Program-made: the position numbers and the translations under genes
Shown: positions 28,419-41,500 of the stretch, piece after piece
How positions within the stretch are numbered: position 1 is the stretch's first letter
Layout: every line of letters begins with the position of its first letter
Origin: CAUZIZ01 sp965219855
Lineage (GTDB): Bacteria > Acidobacteriota > UBA6911 > RPQK01 > JAJDTT01
Direction of reading: 5' to 3'
DNA length: 64,000 nucleotides
NCBI GenBank assembly: GCA_965219855.1
Contig: CBDCOR010000002.1
Span: 34,172 to 98,171 of the forward strand
Notes under the pieces: generated by a model
What the model saw: only the letters and a program-made list of their open reading frames with translations
Told to the model about the DNA's origin: nothing
Database searches by the model: none

Positions 28419-28452
28419 AGAGCAACCCGTGAGGGTTCGATTCTCTTGCTCT
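28419..28452 (+). terminator. Hairpin after the metallohydrolase gene
   Basis: AGAGCAA at 28419-28425 pairs with TTGCTCT at 28446-28452 around an inner CCC...GGG. It lies immediately after the stop codon, so it is a plausible transcript end. No long U-tract follows, so strength is uncertain. Confidence 0.4.
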
Positions 28453-28585
28453 GTGCCATTTCAGTTTCCGCTGCGCCAAGCACGCTTGACTTCACGACAT
28501 CATGCGGGAACCTGGGCTGACATGATCGCTGGAGCTGGGTTCCGGGAGGAGCCAACGCCACTGAGCTCAGCTCAGTATCTCTAGT

Positions 28586-28825
28586 TTACTTTCTGATCAA
28601 ACCTACAATGAAGAGGAGCACCACGGCTCCGATGACTGCCGTCAGTAGTGAGCCTACCAGCCCGCCGCCTAGCGAGACACCCACCATACCAAGCAGGTAT
28701 CCCCCAAGAACGGCTCCGATCACACCAACGATTATGTTGATGATGAGGCCGCCTCCCCTGCCCATGATCATTCCAGCGAGCCAACCTGCTACCGCACCGA
28801 TCAACAGAAACCAAAGAATCTCCAT
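28586..28825 (-). CDS. GlsB/YeaQ/YmgE-family small membrane protein
   Basis: 79 residues, almost entirely glycine-rich membrane helices: MEILWFLLIGAVAGWLAG, the hallmark loop MGRGGGLIINIIVGVIGAVL, and a final helix (LLTAVIGAVVLLFIVGLI). This is the transglycosylase-associated/GlsB family, small stress-induced inner-membrane proteins of unclear mechanism. GAGGGAGAGG precedes ATG 28825 on the minus strand. It is monocistronic and convergent with the metallohydrolase. Confidence 0.88.
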   Translation of the reverse strand: MEILWFLLIGAVAGWLAGMIMGRGGGLIINIIVGVIGAVLGGYLLGMVGVSLGGGLVGSLLTAVIGAVVLLFIVGLIRK

Positions 28826-29111
28826 TTGCCTCTCCCTCCCTGCTCAATTCTCACACATCAGAATGAGCCCTGATTCTCGAGTCCGAGAACAGTCCCACCT
28901 GGGAACAGTAGATTAGAAGTAATCCATCAAAGAGTTAGAGTCAAGCCGGCTTGTGCAAATGCGGGTTTGGACTGGCGCCGAGCCTTGGTTAGCGCAAGTC
29001 TCTTGCACGGGACAGGTAAGTTGAAGGTTCGACGAGCCCCATCTCGCTTGTTGCAGCCTGCTTGATCGAAGGCTAGAATGAGGTCTCACAGAAACCCACA
29101 GGAGGATGAGC
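28826..29111. other. Divergent intergenic region
   Basis: About 286 bp between the GlsB-type gene (minus) and the cytochrome c peroxidase gene (plus). It probably holds both promoters. No convincing operator, small RNA or repeat was seen. Confidence 0.35.
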
Positions 29112-30191
29112 ATGAATCGAACCCAAGGTTCTGGTGCAAAGGGAAGTAGTATCGCATGGACATTAGCAGCGGCTCTTCTAGTTGGCCTGACGGCCTGCGG
29201 GGAAGCTCCGACGCCCGCGGAAGAAGTCCAGGCGCCTGAATGGCCATCCCTGGCCGGCTATGAAGCCATGGCGATTCCGGCGGACAATCCAATGACCGCC
29301 GAGAAAGTCGAGCTAGGTAAGCAGCTCTACTACGACCAGCGCCTCAGCGGTGACGGAGCTCGTTCCTGTTATGGCTGCCACCTCAAGGAGAATGGCTTGA
29401 CGGATGGCAAGCCTCTTGCCATTGGGGCTTTTGACAAGACCCTCACTCGATCCAGTCCCACCCTCTGGAACATCGGCTACCACTCTGAGCTCTACTGGGA
29501 CGGTCGAACCAAGGGTCTCGAGGCTCAAGTCAAGGGAGCCTGGAAGGGCGGGAACATGGGGGCCTCGGGCAAGGACGATGCGCCCAGGATGGACGATATC
29601 TGTGCCAATCTAAACCAGATCCCCGGCTACCAGGAGCAATTCCAGAAAATCTTCGGCTCCGACGCGACTCCAGACAATGTGGCTCAGGCCGTGGCCTCCT
29701 TCATGCGCACCATCGTCGCCGACGGCTCCGCTTGGGTCCGCTTCCGGGGTGGTGACGCATCCGCTCTCAGCGAAGCGGCTCGTCGCGGCTACGCCGTCTT
29801 CGACGAAAAGGCCAAGTGCTCTAATTGCCACGATGGCCTGCTGCTGACCGATCTGCAGTATCACAACGTCGGCATCGGCATGGACGCTGAGACGCCCGAC
29901 ATCGGTCGCGCAAAGGTCAGTGGTGAAGAAAAGGACACCGGCGCCTTCAAGACACCCACGCTTCTCGGCATCGCTGATTCAGCACCCTACCTCCACGATG
30001 GCAGCGCAGCCACGCTGGAAGAAGCGGTTGATCTAATGCTGGATGGCGGCAGGCCCAACGAGTGGCTAGACGAGGAAAACCTCCGTGAAACCAAGGAAGC
30101 AGGGCTTACGGACGAAGAAAAAGCAGACCTTCTGACCTTCCTAAAGGAGCTAAGCGTCGACTACGAAACCAGGGAACCAACCCTGCCCTAG
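29112..30191 (+). CDS. Di-haem cytochrome c peroxidase (CcpA/MauG family), lipoprotein
   Basis: About 359 residues. The signal peptide ends in a lipobox (LLVGLTAC), so the mature protein is probably lipid-anchored on the periplasmic side. Two c-type haem sites are visible: CYGCH (about residue 86) and CSNCH (about 236). Neighbouring motifs include SPTLWNIGYHSELYWDGR and AFKTPTLLGIADSAPYLHDG, which carry residues usual around the two haems. The family reduces hydrogen peroxide using cytochrome c or a similar donor, or performs MauG-like oxidation. ATG 29112 is preferred over 29106 because GGAGG then sits 6 bases upstream rather than touching the start. Confidence 0.9.
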   Translation: MNRTQGSGAKGSSIAWTLAAALLVGLTACGEAPTPAEEVQAPEWPSLAGYEAMAIPADNPMTAEKVELGKQLYYDQRLSGDGARSCYGCHLKENGLTDGKPLAIGAFDKTLTRSSPTLWNIGYHSELYWDGRTKGLEAQVKGAWKGGNMGASGKDDAPRMDDICANLNQIPGYQEQFQKIFGSDATPDNVAQAVASFMRTIVADGSAWVRFRGGDASALSEAARRGYAVFDEKAKCSNCHDGLLLTDLQYHNVGIGMDAETPDIGRAKVSGEEKDTGAFKTPTLLGIADSAPYLHDGSAATLEEAVDLMLDGGRPNEWLDEENLRETKEAGLTDEEKADLLTFLKELSVDYETREPTLP

Positions 30192-30226
30192 GTGGCTTGG
30201 GGTTTGGAAGCTTGGGATCGAAAACA

Positions 30227-30260
30227 GAAAAAGCCCCCGCGTTCTCACGGGGGCTTTTTC
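30227..30260. terminator. Bidirectional rho-independent terminator
   Basis: GAAAAAGCCCCCG and CGGGGGCTTTTTC form a long GC stem flanked by A-run and T-run, so it works on both strands. It lies between the convergent cytochrome c peroxidase gene (plus) and the 5S rRNA 3' end (minus), and probably ends both transcripts. Confidence 0.92.
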
Positions 30261-30270
30261 TTGTTAAAGA

Positions 30271-30388
30271 TCCCGGCGACGACCTACTTTCCCACACAGT
30301 CGCCCATGCAGTATCATCGGCGCTGGAGGGCTTAACTTCTGTGTTCGGGATGGGAACAGGTGTGGCCCCTCCGCCATAATCGCCGGAA
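30271..30388 (-). rRNA. rrf: 5S ribosomal RNA
   Basis: About 118 nt. The minus strand reads TTCCGGCGATTATGGCGGAG at the 5' side, the universally conserved CCCATCCCGAACACAGAAG in the middle, and GGAAAGTAGGTCGTCGCCGG at the 3' end. The two ends pair to form helix I. It follows the 23S gene by about 57 bp on the same strand and is bounded downstream by the terminator at 30227-30260. Confidence 0.95.
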
Positions 30389-30445
30389 AGTCGGGATCGA
30401 ATTTGGGAAAAGGACAACCCTGCTGGTTTGGGCAACAAAAAATCC

Positions 30446-33419
<2,974 letters not shown>

Positions 33420-33476
33420 AGAATTTTTTGTGGCTCAAAAAATCCCAGCTTTGCTTGTGGTTGCCCTCTTTCCCAA

Positions 33477-33487
33477 ATTGTCAAAGA
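33477..33487 (-). promoter_or_regulatory. BoxA-like leader motif of the 23S transcript
   Basis: The minus strand reads TTCTTTGACAATTTG here, between the promoter and the 23S 5' end. The same TCTTTGACAA occurs in the leader of the 16S fragment at 51731-51740. It resembles the boxA antitermination element of rRNA leaders. Confidence 0.55.
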
Positions 33488-33517
33488 ACACGGTCCCGGA
33501 GGACCTCGCAAACGATA

Positions 33518-33547
33518 ATTCTACGGGAGCGGGGTGCCGCTTGTCAA
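33518..33547 (-). promoter_or_regulatory. Sigma70-like promoter of the 23S-5S unit
   Basis: On the minus strand TTGACA (33547-33542) and TAGAAT (33523-33518) are separated by 18 bp, about 100 bp before the 23S 5' end. It is a near-consensus pair. Its presence directly before the 23S supports independent transcription from 16S. Confidence 0.75.
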
Positions 33548-33962
33548 CGCGCTTCGCAGAATTTTCGACAGACCCAGCTCTGCAAAATCTCAGAATCACC
33601 CACCTGGGATTCACCGACGGCCCTTCACTGCTCTTCGTCGCCATTCACCAGGTTCTTTGCGTCTGTCTAGCCGCAACGTGGGATCTCAGGAGAACCGTGG
33701 GCACCCTGAATCTTCCCTTTAGAGTGCCAACCAGCCTTGACTGTTGGTACAAGGTGACCTTCATTCGCCTTTGCCTGATACTTTTCCACAACTCTTTTAG
33801 ATTCAATAACTAACAGAATTCCAGGAGGACGCTCCGTGACAAGATAAGGGCATCTCAGAGGATGGTTTCTAGATAGAATCTGTTGTCTGCCTATTCTGTT
33901 GTCTGCCTATGAGGTAGGACTGTCCACACTGCTAACAAGAGCAGACTGGAAGAGAATCATTT
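33548..33962. other. Non-coding region upstream of the 23S promoter
   Basis: About 415 bp with no supported gene, no tRNA and no 16S 3' end (no anti-Shine-Dalgarno). It contains a perfect 16-bp tandem duplication (TCTGTTGTCTGCCTAT at 33879-33894 and 33895-33910) and ends at the IS21 target site CTATTCCA. Confidence 0.5.
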
Positions 33963-34065
33963 CTATTCCATGTCAGGGGCCACCCAAAAGCGGCCAGTGA
34001 GGGCCACTTCAAAACCGGCCATTTTCAAGAGCCATTGAGGGCCGCATCCGGCGTAGGATGCGCCG

Positions 34066-35562
34066 ATGGCCAATACATTGAAAATGGAAAAGAAGCAAAC
34101 GGTTTTGGCGCTCCTGAAGCTGGGCTGGTCGTATCGTCGGATCGAGCGAGAGGTGGGAGTCCGACGAGAGAGGATTGCCCGCTATGATCCCTCCCGAGAT
34201 TCAAAACCGGCCAAAGTGGCCCCCGGCTCGGAGGAGCAAAAGCGGCCAAAGCGGCCCCCGGGTCTGCGCAGCTTCTGTGAGCCCTTTCGGGAGCAGATTG
34301 AAAAGAAACTCCAGCAGGGATTGCAGGCCAAGCGGATCTGGCAGGACCTGGTCTTCGAGCAGGGATTCGGGGGAGCCTACAACTCCGTCAAGCGCTTCTG
34401 TGGAAAGCTCAAGGCGGAGAGTCCTCGCGTGTTTGCTCGGGTGGAAACTCCCCCCGGTCGGGACCTGCAGATCGACTTCGGCAAAGGAGCCCTGACTCGG
34501 ACCGAATCGGGTCGTTACCGCCGTCCTCATCTGTTCAAGGCCGTCCTCTGCCACTCGTGCCACTCCTATGAGGAAGTCGTCTGGCGGCAGGAACTGAAGA
34601 CGTTCATCCGCTGTGTCGAGGAGGCTTTTCACGCTTTTGGAGGCGGCGTGGAGGTGGTTCGCCTCGATAACCTCAAGGCCGGGATCACCCGGGCTTGCTT
34701 GGTGGACCCCGAGGTCAATGCCGTCTTCAGTGCGCTCGCTCGCCACTACGGCTTCGCCGTGCTGCCCATCCATCCGGGCGCTCCGAACGAGAACGGAAAA
34801 GTCGAAAGAAGCATCGGATATACCGACTCCAGCGCGCTCAAAGCTCGCCGCTTCGAGAGCCTGGATGCGCAGAATGAGCATCTGCAGAGTTGGAACGAGC
34901 GAATCGCCCGCCAGCGCATCCACGGCACCACCAAGCAGCAGGTCTGGCCCCGCTTTGTCGAAGAACAGAAGCATCTCCGACCGCTTCCGGATTCCCGCTT
35001 CAGTTTCTTCCGCGTGGGCCGTCGAACGGTCTCCACCGATGGCCACATCGAAGTCGACCGAGCGTTCTACTCGGTGCCCAATCATCTGCTCGGTTGTGAA
35101 GTCGCCGTGCACTGGGATGATCGTATCGTCCGCGTCTTCTTTCGTGAGCAACAGGTGGCCCTGCATCCGAAGCACCCGCCGGGGAGATTCCGAACCGAAA
35201 CGAGCCATCTTCCGGAACGCAAACGCTACGCGCACTATCGAACCGAGCATCATCTGCTGAAGCAAGCCCGAGCCGTGGGTCCAGAGGCGCACCGCTGGGC
35301 CGAGCGAGCTCTGGAGGTCCGAGACATGCTCGCCTACCGACTCGTGCAGGGCATGATCTCGCTGACCCGCCGCTACCGCGCTTCGGTCGTCGACGAAGCC
35401 TGCGGCAAGGCGCTCGCACATGACGCCTTCCGCTACCGGACTCTGGTGGCTTTGTGTAAGCGACTGGACGTGCCGCAGCGCTCTTTGTTTACCTCCGAGC
35501 ACGAGTTGATCCGACCGCTGTCCGAGTACCAGATCACCGATCCCACAGGAGAACCAGAATGA
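34066..35562 (+). CDS. istA: IS21 transposase IstA, intact
   Basis: 498 residues. There is an N-terminal helix-turn-helix (LKLGWSYRRIEREVGVRRER), a second DNA-binding portion, then the rve integrase core. Catalytic candidates are Asp in LQIDFGKG, Asp in EVVRLDNLKAG and Glu in NENGKVERSIG. A C-terminal beta-barrel-like region has GRRTVSTDGHIEVDRAFYSV. It recognises the multiple terminal repeats and catalyses strand transfer, aided by IstB. Copy 1 has this gene frameshifted, so this is the only complete IstA in the window and could act on both copies. Confidence 0.92.
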   Translation: MANTLKMEKKQTVLALLKLGWSYRRIEREVGVRRERIARYDPSRDSKPAKVAPGSEEQKRPKRPPGLRSFCEPFREQIEKKLQQGLQAKRIWQDLVFEQGFGGAYNSVKRFCGKLKAESPRVFARVETPPGRDLQIDFGKGALTRTESGRYRRPHLFKAVLCHSCHSYEEVVWRQELKTFIRCVEEAFHAFGGGVEVVRLDNLKAGITRACLVDPEVNAVFSALARHYGFAVLPIHPGAPNENGKVERSIGYTDSSALKARRFESLDAQNEHLQSWNERIARQRIHGTTKQQVWPRFVEEQKHLRPLPDSRFSFFRVGRRTVSTDGHIEVDRAFYSVPNHLLGCEVAVHWDDRIVRVFFREQQVALHPKHPPGRFRTETSHLPERKRYAHYRTEHHLLKQARAVGPEAHRWAERALEVRDMLAYRLVQGMISLTRRYRASVVDEACGKALAHDAFRYRTLVALCKRLDVPQRSLFTSEHELIRPLSEYQITDPTGEPE

Positions 35563-36188
35563 TCTCATCAGAACTGGAACGAAAACTTCGTCACCTCCGG
35601 CTCTCGGGCCTGGCTCAGGTCTTTGACGTTCGCCTGCAACAAGCCGTCCAGGGAAGGCTCAGCCATCAGGAGTTCTTTGAGCTGCTGATTGATGACGAGC
35701 TGACCCGCCGTCGGGACCGGCTGTTGGAGCGACGTTTGCGCCAGGCCCAGTTTCCGGAACAAAAGCACTTGGAGGACTTTAACTTCTCCTTTAACCCCTC
35801 CATCAACCGGCAGCAGATCTTCGATCTGCTGGAAGACATCGCCGAAGCCACGGCCACCGGCAGACGCCGATCTTACATTACGGAGATGACCCGGATCCCG
35901 CTGCTGATCCTCGAGGATCTGGGACTCCGCAGAGTGCCGGAGTCGGCGGCAGAAGATCTGTTGGAGATCCTGCACCGCCGATACCAGAAGACCTCGACGA
36001 TCCTCAGTTCGAATCGACCCCTGGAGGACTGGGGCGCGATGCTGGGAGGAGATACGGCGGCCACCTCGGCGCTGCTGGACCGCTTCCTGCACACTTCGGA
36101 AGTCACCTTCATTCGGGGCAAGAGCTATCGCCTCTACGAGCGACAGCAACGAGAGAAATCCACCCCGAAGCGAGGGAAAGAGAAATGA
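35559..36188 (+). pseudogene. istB: IS21 helper istB with Walker A deleted
   Basis: 209 residues instead of 257. An in-frame 144-bp deletion fuses NRQQIFDL directly to LEDIAEATATG. It removes the segment holding GQTGVGKSH, the ATP-binding Walker A loop. In copy 1 the deleted stretch is bordered by the 9-bp direct repeat TTCGATCTG (5781-5789 and 5925-5933), so slippage or recombination between these repeats explains it. Walker B (LLILEDLG) remains. The product should not bind ATP normally. The start overlaps istA by 4 bp. Confidence 0.9.
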
Positions 36189-36191
36189 CAC

Positions 36192-36730
36192 CTGCGAGGC
36201 GAGTGCTGTGAGTGCGGGCTTGTCCCCTACTCGCAGACCCTGGGACTCAGCCCCAGGCTTCGTAGATTGCCCGCTCCGAGGGAGGGGTCAGGACAGGGTG
36301 GGGCAGAGCTCATTGCTTGAGGGGCCTCTGAGCGAATGTTTTTTGAAAAAAGGAAGCCAGGAAGAAGCCGTGTCGTTGAAACCAAGCAGAGACCATGGAA
36401 GCCAGGCTTCTCGAGTTTCCCCCAACACCCCGGAAAGCCGTGAAACTGCCGCGCTATGGAAACCGTGGGAAAACGGCTGCCTCGCGAAGACGACTCCAGG
36501 AGGCGAGTTTTTCCACCGTTCCCACAGCGCTTGGAAAACTCCTCCCGGACGGAGTTTCCCACAGTTCCCACCGCTTCTACGGCTGAACACACAACAAAGC
36601 CTCCTCCCCCCGCTTCGCGGGGAGGGCTTCACAAGGGATTGAAATGACTCGAACCGGAGGATATAACTACTGAATCACTGGCCGGTTTTGACCCGGCCCC
36701 GCCTGGCCGCTTTTGAAGTGGCCCCCGACA
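36192..36730. other. Non-coding 3' tail of IS21 copy 2
   Basis: Same tail as in copy 1 with a few one-base indels (for example CCCC versus CCCCC near 36428). It retains a 25-bp unit near the right end, CTGGCCGGTTTTGACC and following, that copy 1 lost between CTGGCCG repeats. No gene is supported. Confidence 0.6.
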
Positions 36731-36742
36731 CTATTCCAGGGG

Positions 36743-38058
36743 CAGTAGCGTCCCAGCGTTAGTCGAATAACATCAACTGTTTATGAATGTCACTATTCTG
36801 AGTAATGTAATGCATGTCCTGAAAGGCCTGTAAAATTGGGGTTTTCTCGAAGAGCGAGACACTCAGGACCTGGAGAATTGTGTAGAGCGGCAACTCGAGA
36901 TAGAGGCGCTTGCGGATGATGGCGATGAGCAGGTAGGTACTGAGGGCGATCCAGATTTGTGTTTTTACGGCATTGGGACTGGTGCCGTAAAAGGCCTTGA
37001 TGCGGAGATGCTGTTTGATCCATTTGAAGAACAGTTCGATCTGCCAGCGGAGCTTGTAGAGCCGGGCAATAGTCAGAGCGGGAGAAGCAAAGTCGTTGGT
37101 GAGGAATACTAGCCGCAGGTCGGTGGTGACGTCGAAGAACTTGATGCGACGCAAAGGTTCGGGGTAGGCCTTGGCCGGATAGAAGGTGCTCAGCAGGACA
37201 GTTTGGTCGCAGATCAGTCCCGTCGTTCTGTCCACCGGGTGGGAGTAGCGGCGGCGGAACTTGAAGTTGGCCTTGGCGCGGGTCACGAATAACGACCGGG
37301 CAGAATGGAGTCGGTACAGGCGCCCGAAATCCAGGTATCCGCGATCCATGATGTAGTAGGCACCGGGACAAGGAATCAGGTGGTCCAAGGCGTGGACATC
37401 GTGCAGTTTTCCGTCCGAGATCAGAACGAACTCGGGAATGGCGCCGTGCAGGTTGAGCAAGGTATGCAGTTTGATCGCCCCCTTGGTACGGCGGAAGCGC
37501 GCCCAGGGGAAGACCGAGAGGCACAGGTCGATGGTCGTGGAGTCCAAGGCATAGACGGTCGCGTTCAGGTCGACTCCCAGGTCCTCGTCGGTGTACAGGC
37601 GGCGCGCTTCGGCGATAAGCACTTGGGCAAACTCGGCATAGATGCGCCAGTCGCGCCTCTCGTTGGCATTGGACAGATTGTTGCGGGAGACCGTGGAGCG
37701 AATGCCCATGTGGAAGAGCTTGGATCTCATGGCCCGTAGGCAGGCTTCGATATCGCGCAAGCTCTCGCGATAGGTCAACTGTGCAAAGGCCATGACCCGG
37801 TAATGGTCGGCACAGCGGAACGACTTGACCTTGTAGTCGCCTCCGTAGTGCTGAACAATGCGATGAAAATGATGCCAGGGAAGATGCCGCATCACCTGAG
37901 AAAAAATCGTCGTGCCCGTGTACATGCTCGCCCTCCTTATGAACTGAAGGGCGTGAGCGTACACTCACTTTCAAGTCGGAAACACCCATTATCTTCTCTA
38001 ACATATTACTCATTAATACTTTACAGAGATTAGAAACCCAAACGTTGGGACACTACTG
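36743..38058 (-). mobile_element. IS4-family insertion sequence, copy 2
   Basis: A 1316-bp element, reverse orientation to copy 1, with ends CAGTAGCGTCCCA and TGGGACACTACTG. It is flanked by the 9-bp duplication TTCCAGGGG at 36734-36742 and 38059-38067. It lies 12 bp from the end of IS21 copy 2, and their target duplications overlap by five bases. Which came first cannot be told. Confidence 0.93.
36759..37925 (-). CDS. IS4-family transposase, copy 2
   Basis: About 388 residues, the same protein as at 1382-2548, with an intact catalytic triad region (ALDSTTIDL, IMDRGYLDF, YKLRWQIELFFKWIKQ) and the same AGGAGGGCGAGC before the start. It is a second intact source of transposase. In another frame one Glu/Lys-type base difference separates the copies. 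Confidence 0.9.
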   Translation of the reverse strand: MYTGTTIFSQVMRHLPWHHFHRIVQHYGGDYKVKSFRCADHYRVMAFAQLTYRESLRDIEACLRAMRSKLFHMGIRSTVSRNNLSNANERRDWRIYAEFAQVLIAEARRLYTDEDLGVDLNATVYALDSTTIDLCLSVFPWARFRRTKGAIKLHTLLNLHGAIPEFVLISDGKLHDVHALDHLIPCPGAYYIMDRGYLDFGRLYRLHSARSLFVTRAKANFKFRRRYSHPVDRTTGLICDQTVLLSTFYPAKAYPEPLRRIKFFDVTTDLRLVFLTNDFASPALTIARLYKLRWQIELFFKWIKQHLRIKAFYGTSPNAVKTQIWIALSTYLLIAIIRKRLYLELPLYTILQVLSVSLFEKTPILQAFQDMHYITQNSDIHKQLMLFD

Positions 38059-38067
38059 TTCCAGGGG

Positions 38068-38507
38068 CCCACCAATTTAATTGGACGGCTGTCGGGCCGC
38101 CGTTGGACAAGCTTCGTTCTGCGTAGCACAGCAAGTCAATAGCACTCGAAGGCCTTCGGGCACTTCGATAGTGAGGAAATTCGTGGCAGCTTGTGCTCTC
38201 CACTACCATTTAGTACGCTGAAGTACTTTTGCTTTGAGCTACTGGGCCGTTCAAGCAAGACAATACGATGGACCGCAGGCTCCTAAAGCTGTAGATCGGG
38301 TGGCGTGGTGCAGCCGTCCATGTCCTTATGGTTCAGTGGCAGGTCCGGGCTCAGATTGGTCAGCGTCAGGGGGTCAGGTTCTTGTGGAATCCGACTCGTA
38401 CCAACCGAGTGAAGACCCGAAGATAGGACGTTCGTTCCGCCCCGCGTAGCAGAGAAAATGACATCTGCTAGAGGGATTCCGTTCTTTCACGGGAAGGGTC
38501 CGTTCAG
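38068..38507. other. Intergenic region before the giant secreted protein
   Basis: About 440 bp with no supported gene. It holds the palindrome CCAATTTAATTGG at 38071-38083 and an imperfect pair of TTCGTTC...GCGTAGCA strings near 38110 and 38430. It presumably contains the promoter of the 38508 gene. Confidence 0.4.
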
Positions 38508-41500
38508 ATGCTGAGAACGATACCAAGTGTCGCTTTGTTGACATTTGTTTTCATAGCGACTCTATTCCCAGGCACCCTTTCGTTCCCAGCTTCTGCAGGG
38601 GCCGCGAAGCCGTGGATTCGTCTAAGCCAGCCATACGCAGTGAACTCCGGACTCGACGCATACCGTCATGCGAGTTTGCTGATGCGGTCGTCCGCTCTGT
38701 CCTCTGGGGACGTTGATAATGACGGATTTGCCGATCTCCTGGTGGGCTACTGGACACCGTCGGGAGGACTGGTTGCCGTCCATCGAACGAATCCAGACTC
38801 GATCGTTCCTCCCGACACGGTAAGCTACCGGAGCTGGGTGGAAGGGAACTACGATCCACCGCCGTTTGATTCCCCCATCCGGACCTATGCCGTGCCTTCC
38901 TCTCCGGATTTTCTGGAAGTCGAAGACTTCAACGGCGACGGGCAGCCCGATCTCCTGGTGGCCTCCCGGGACTCAGACCTCTTCTACCTGCCGGCGGGTG
39001 ACGGCAGCGGGGGTCTGCTCCCGGCCCAGGAGAAGACATTACCGGGAATCGTGACAGCCCTGACATCGGGAGAGACGAACCGGGCCGATGGTGCCGCCGA
39101 CTTCGTGGTCGGCATCGCTCGTGAGGACGGTTTCCAGGTCCTGGTTTTCGAAGACCCCAAGGGTGCCTGGCAGGCGGATCCTGAGGAACTGGAAGTCGCC
39201 GAAGCGGTGGGTTCGCTGGCCGTGGGCAATCTGGACAGCGACTATTGGCGAGATGTCGCTGTTGCCAGCGGGGACATGCTGCATGTCTTTCACGGTCGAG
39301 ATCGCCGTCTCAGCCTGAGCCAAGAAGAAAAGTCAGCGGTCTTCCCTCCCCCAGAGAAGGTGCTGGCTCTCGACTCGAAGATTTCGTCGCTGGTGGTGGG
39401 AGATCTTCAGGAAGACTCGGCATCAGAATTAGCGCTTCTTCTGGCCGATGGGGCGGTCAGGCTGTTGGAGTTTCAGACGGACAGTCTCAGTCAGATTAAT
39501 CAACTTCCGATCTTACAGCCCAGGCGACAGGGCCTTTCGGGTGAAACGTTCAAGGGCAAACTGCTCAAGACCCGCGTCTCGCTGCTCGGAAAAGACGATC
39601 TAATCCTGTTCGACCCGCGGCGGTCTCGGGTCACGGTGCTGGCGGCCGACGAGCGCGAAGAAACGAAAGTCAGCAAGGGTGACATACCCCTTTGGAGGAA
39701 GAGTACTCTCAGCTTGCCGCAAGGATTGGTTGGAGTGACCTCTTTACGGGTCAACCCCACGGCTTTGCAGGATCTGGCTTTCCTGGGGAGTGCCCTGGAT
39801 TCCCTGATGCTGGCGAGCCCGCAGGGCCAGGAGACCTTCACCGTGACCGACGGTGGCGACCCGACCTTTTTCTGTAACGGGGACAAATGTCTGGCTAGAT
39901 TCCAACTCCAGGGTGATGGGGATATTCGAGACAAGAAGTGTGCCATCCCTCCATGCGAAGACGGCGAGTGCACGGGTCCGTGTACCTTGAGAGCCGCATT
40001 GGAGCAAGCCAATACTGTGGGAGGAGCCATCATCAACTTCGACGTGGAGAATGTCGAGGCGAGCGGGGGTCCCTTTCCCGGAGTGGGAGCTCCGGTCCAC
40101 CTCCTCGGAGACACCGGAAGCAGGGTTGGAATCAAGGATTTCGGAATCTTTCTCGAAGCGGGAAACAACACGCTCCAGGGTCTCCGCCTGGACGGCAGCT
40201 TCGTCACGATTCGCTCCGGATCATCGGGGTCGCTGGTGGAAGGGAACTGGTTCGGATTGACCGCCGAGGGGGCAGGTGTCGGCACGGAATTGTCCGGCTT
40301 GACCCTCGCGGAAGGGGCCTCGGGCAACACCGTAGGGGCCAGGTCCCCCATGTTGAGGAATCAATTCGGGAGCCTGGCCAGAGTCCTTCTGGCTGACGCT
40401 TCCGGCAATGAGATCGTGGGCAACTGGTTTGGTCTGAACTCCCAGGGGCTCTCCCCCGGAACCTCGGACGGAATCAGAATCGACCGAGGAGCCAACAATC
40501 TGGTCGAGATCAACATCGTCGCCAACGCCCGGGTTGGCATTGACATCCTGAATAGTAGTGCCAACCGCGTTTTCCGCAACTTCGTGGGAACGGATGCAAC
40601 GGGACAAACAGCGGCCGGAACCTCTCATCAGAGTATTCTGGTGAGCGGGACCTCGAACACGATTGGTGGCCAGTCTGACACTCTGGGTAACGTTCTCGTC
40701 AGCGGCGAGCGGGGCATCACGGTTTGCTGCGGGTCGTCGAACACAACCATCCAGGGCAACTGGATCGGCGTTACCCATACCGACCTCGCCCCCGCTGTTG
40801 CCCCTCAAGGGGCGCCGCTGAGTCTGGGTCACGCCGAGGAGGGAATCATGCTGTTCGATGGCACAGGTGCCGGAACCCAGATCGGCTGCGATCAGCCCCC
40901 ACCCTCGTCGGTGTCCCAGATCGGCTGCGGCAATGCCATCGGATTCAATGGTACCACCACTAGCGCCCCACAATTCCCGGGGATCTCTCTCAACGAAAGT
41001 GCGACCGTGATGGGCAACCTCATCTTCAGCAACTTCAGCCACGGAGTGGGTATCCGGTCCAACGACAATCTGGTGGCACGTAACACCGTGCGGGAGAACG
41101 TGCGGGCAGGCGTGTTCGTCGAGTCCGGCACCAGAAACACCATTCGAGCCAACCACATCGATTCCAACGGCGGCCTCGGAATCGATCTCGCCCCGTCCGG
41201 AGTCACCCCCAACGACGATGGGGATCCGGAGCCCGATCCTCCCGTTCCGCCCGACCAGGATGCCGGAGCCAACGATCTCCAGAACCACCCGGTGGTCGTG
41301 GTCAGCGAGGACGGGGCCACGGTGAACGTGGTCTTGCACTCGACTCCCAAAGAGGATTTTCGCGTCGAGCTCTTTCTCAACACAGCATGTGATCCCAGAG
41401 GCGCCGGGGAGGGAGAGGAGTTCATCGATTCCGTGGATGTTCGGACGAGCGACCTTGGATTGGCCGAGGTCATCCTCGAACTGGATCCTCCAATCAACCC

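Larger units (their letters stand above)
33971..36730 (+). mobile_element. IS21-family insertion sequence, copy 2 (istB broken)
   Basis: A 2760-bp element with the same ends as copy 1, flanked by the 8-bp duplication CTATTCCA at 33963-33970 and 36731-36738. It keeps a full istA but has an in-frame 144-bp loss in istB, and it retains an extra 25 bp near the right end. Its right target copy overlaps the 9-bp target copy of the adjacent IS4 element. Tail indels of single bases distinguish it from copy 1. Confidence 0.93.

Noticed and set aside
28381..28460. tRNA-like GGTTCGATTC followed by a CCA nearby
   Set aside because: The acceptor stem and D/anticodon arms cannot be formed; the sequence is explained better as a hairpin after the metallohydrolase gene.
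33420..33970. Hidden 16S 3' end or spacer tRNAs upstream of 23S
   Set aside because: No anti-Shine-Dalgarno, 16S helix 45 or tRNA-Ile/Ala sequence could be found; only leader and promoter.
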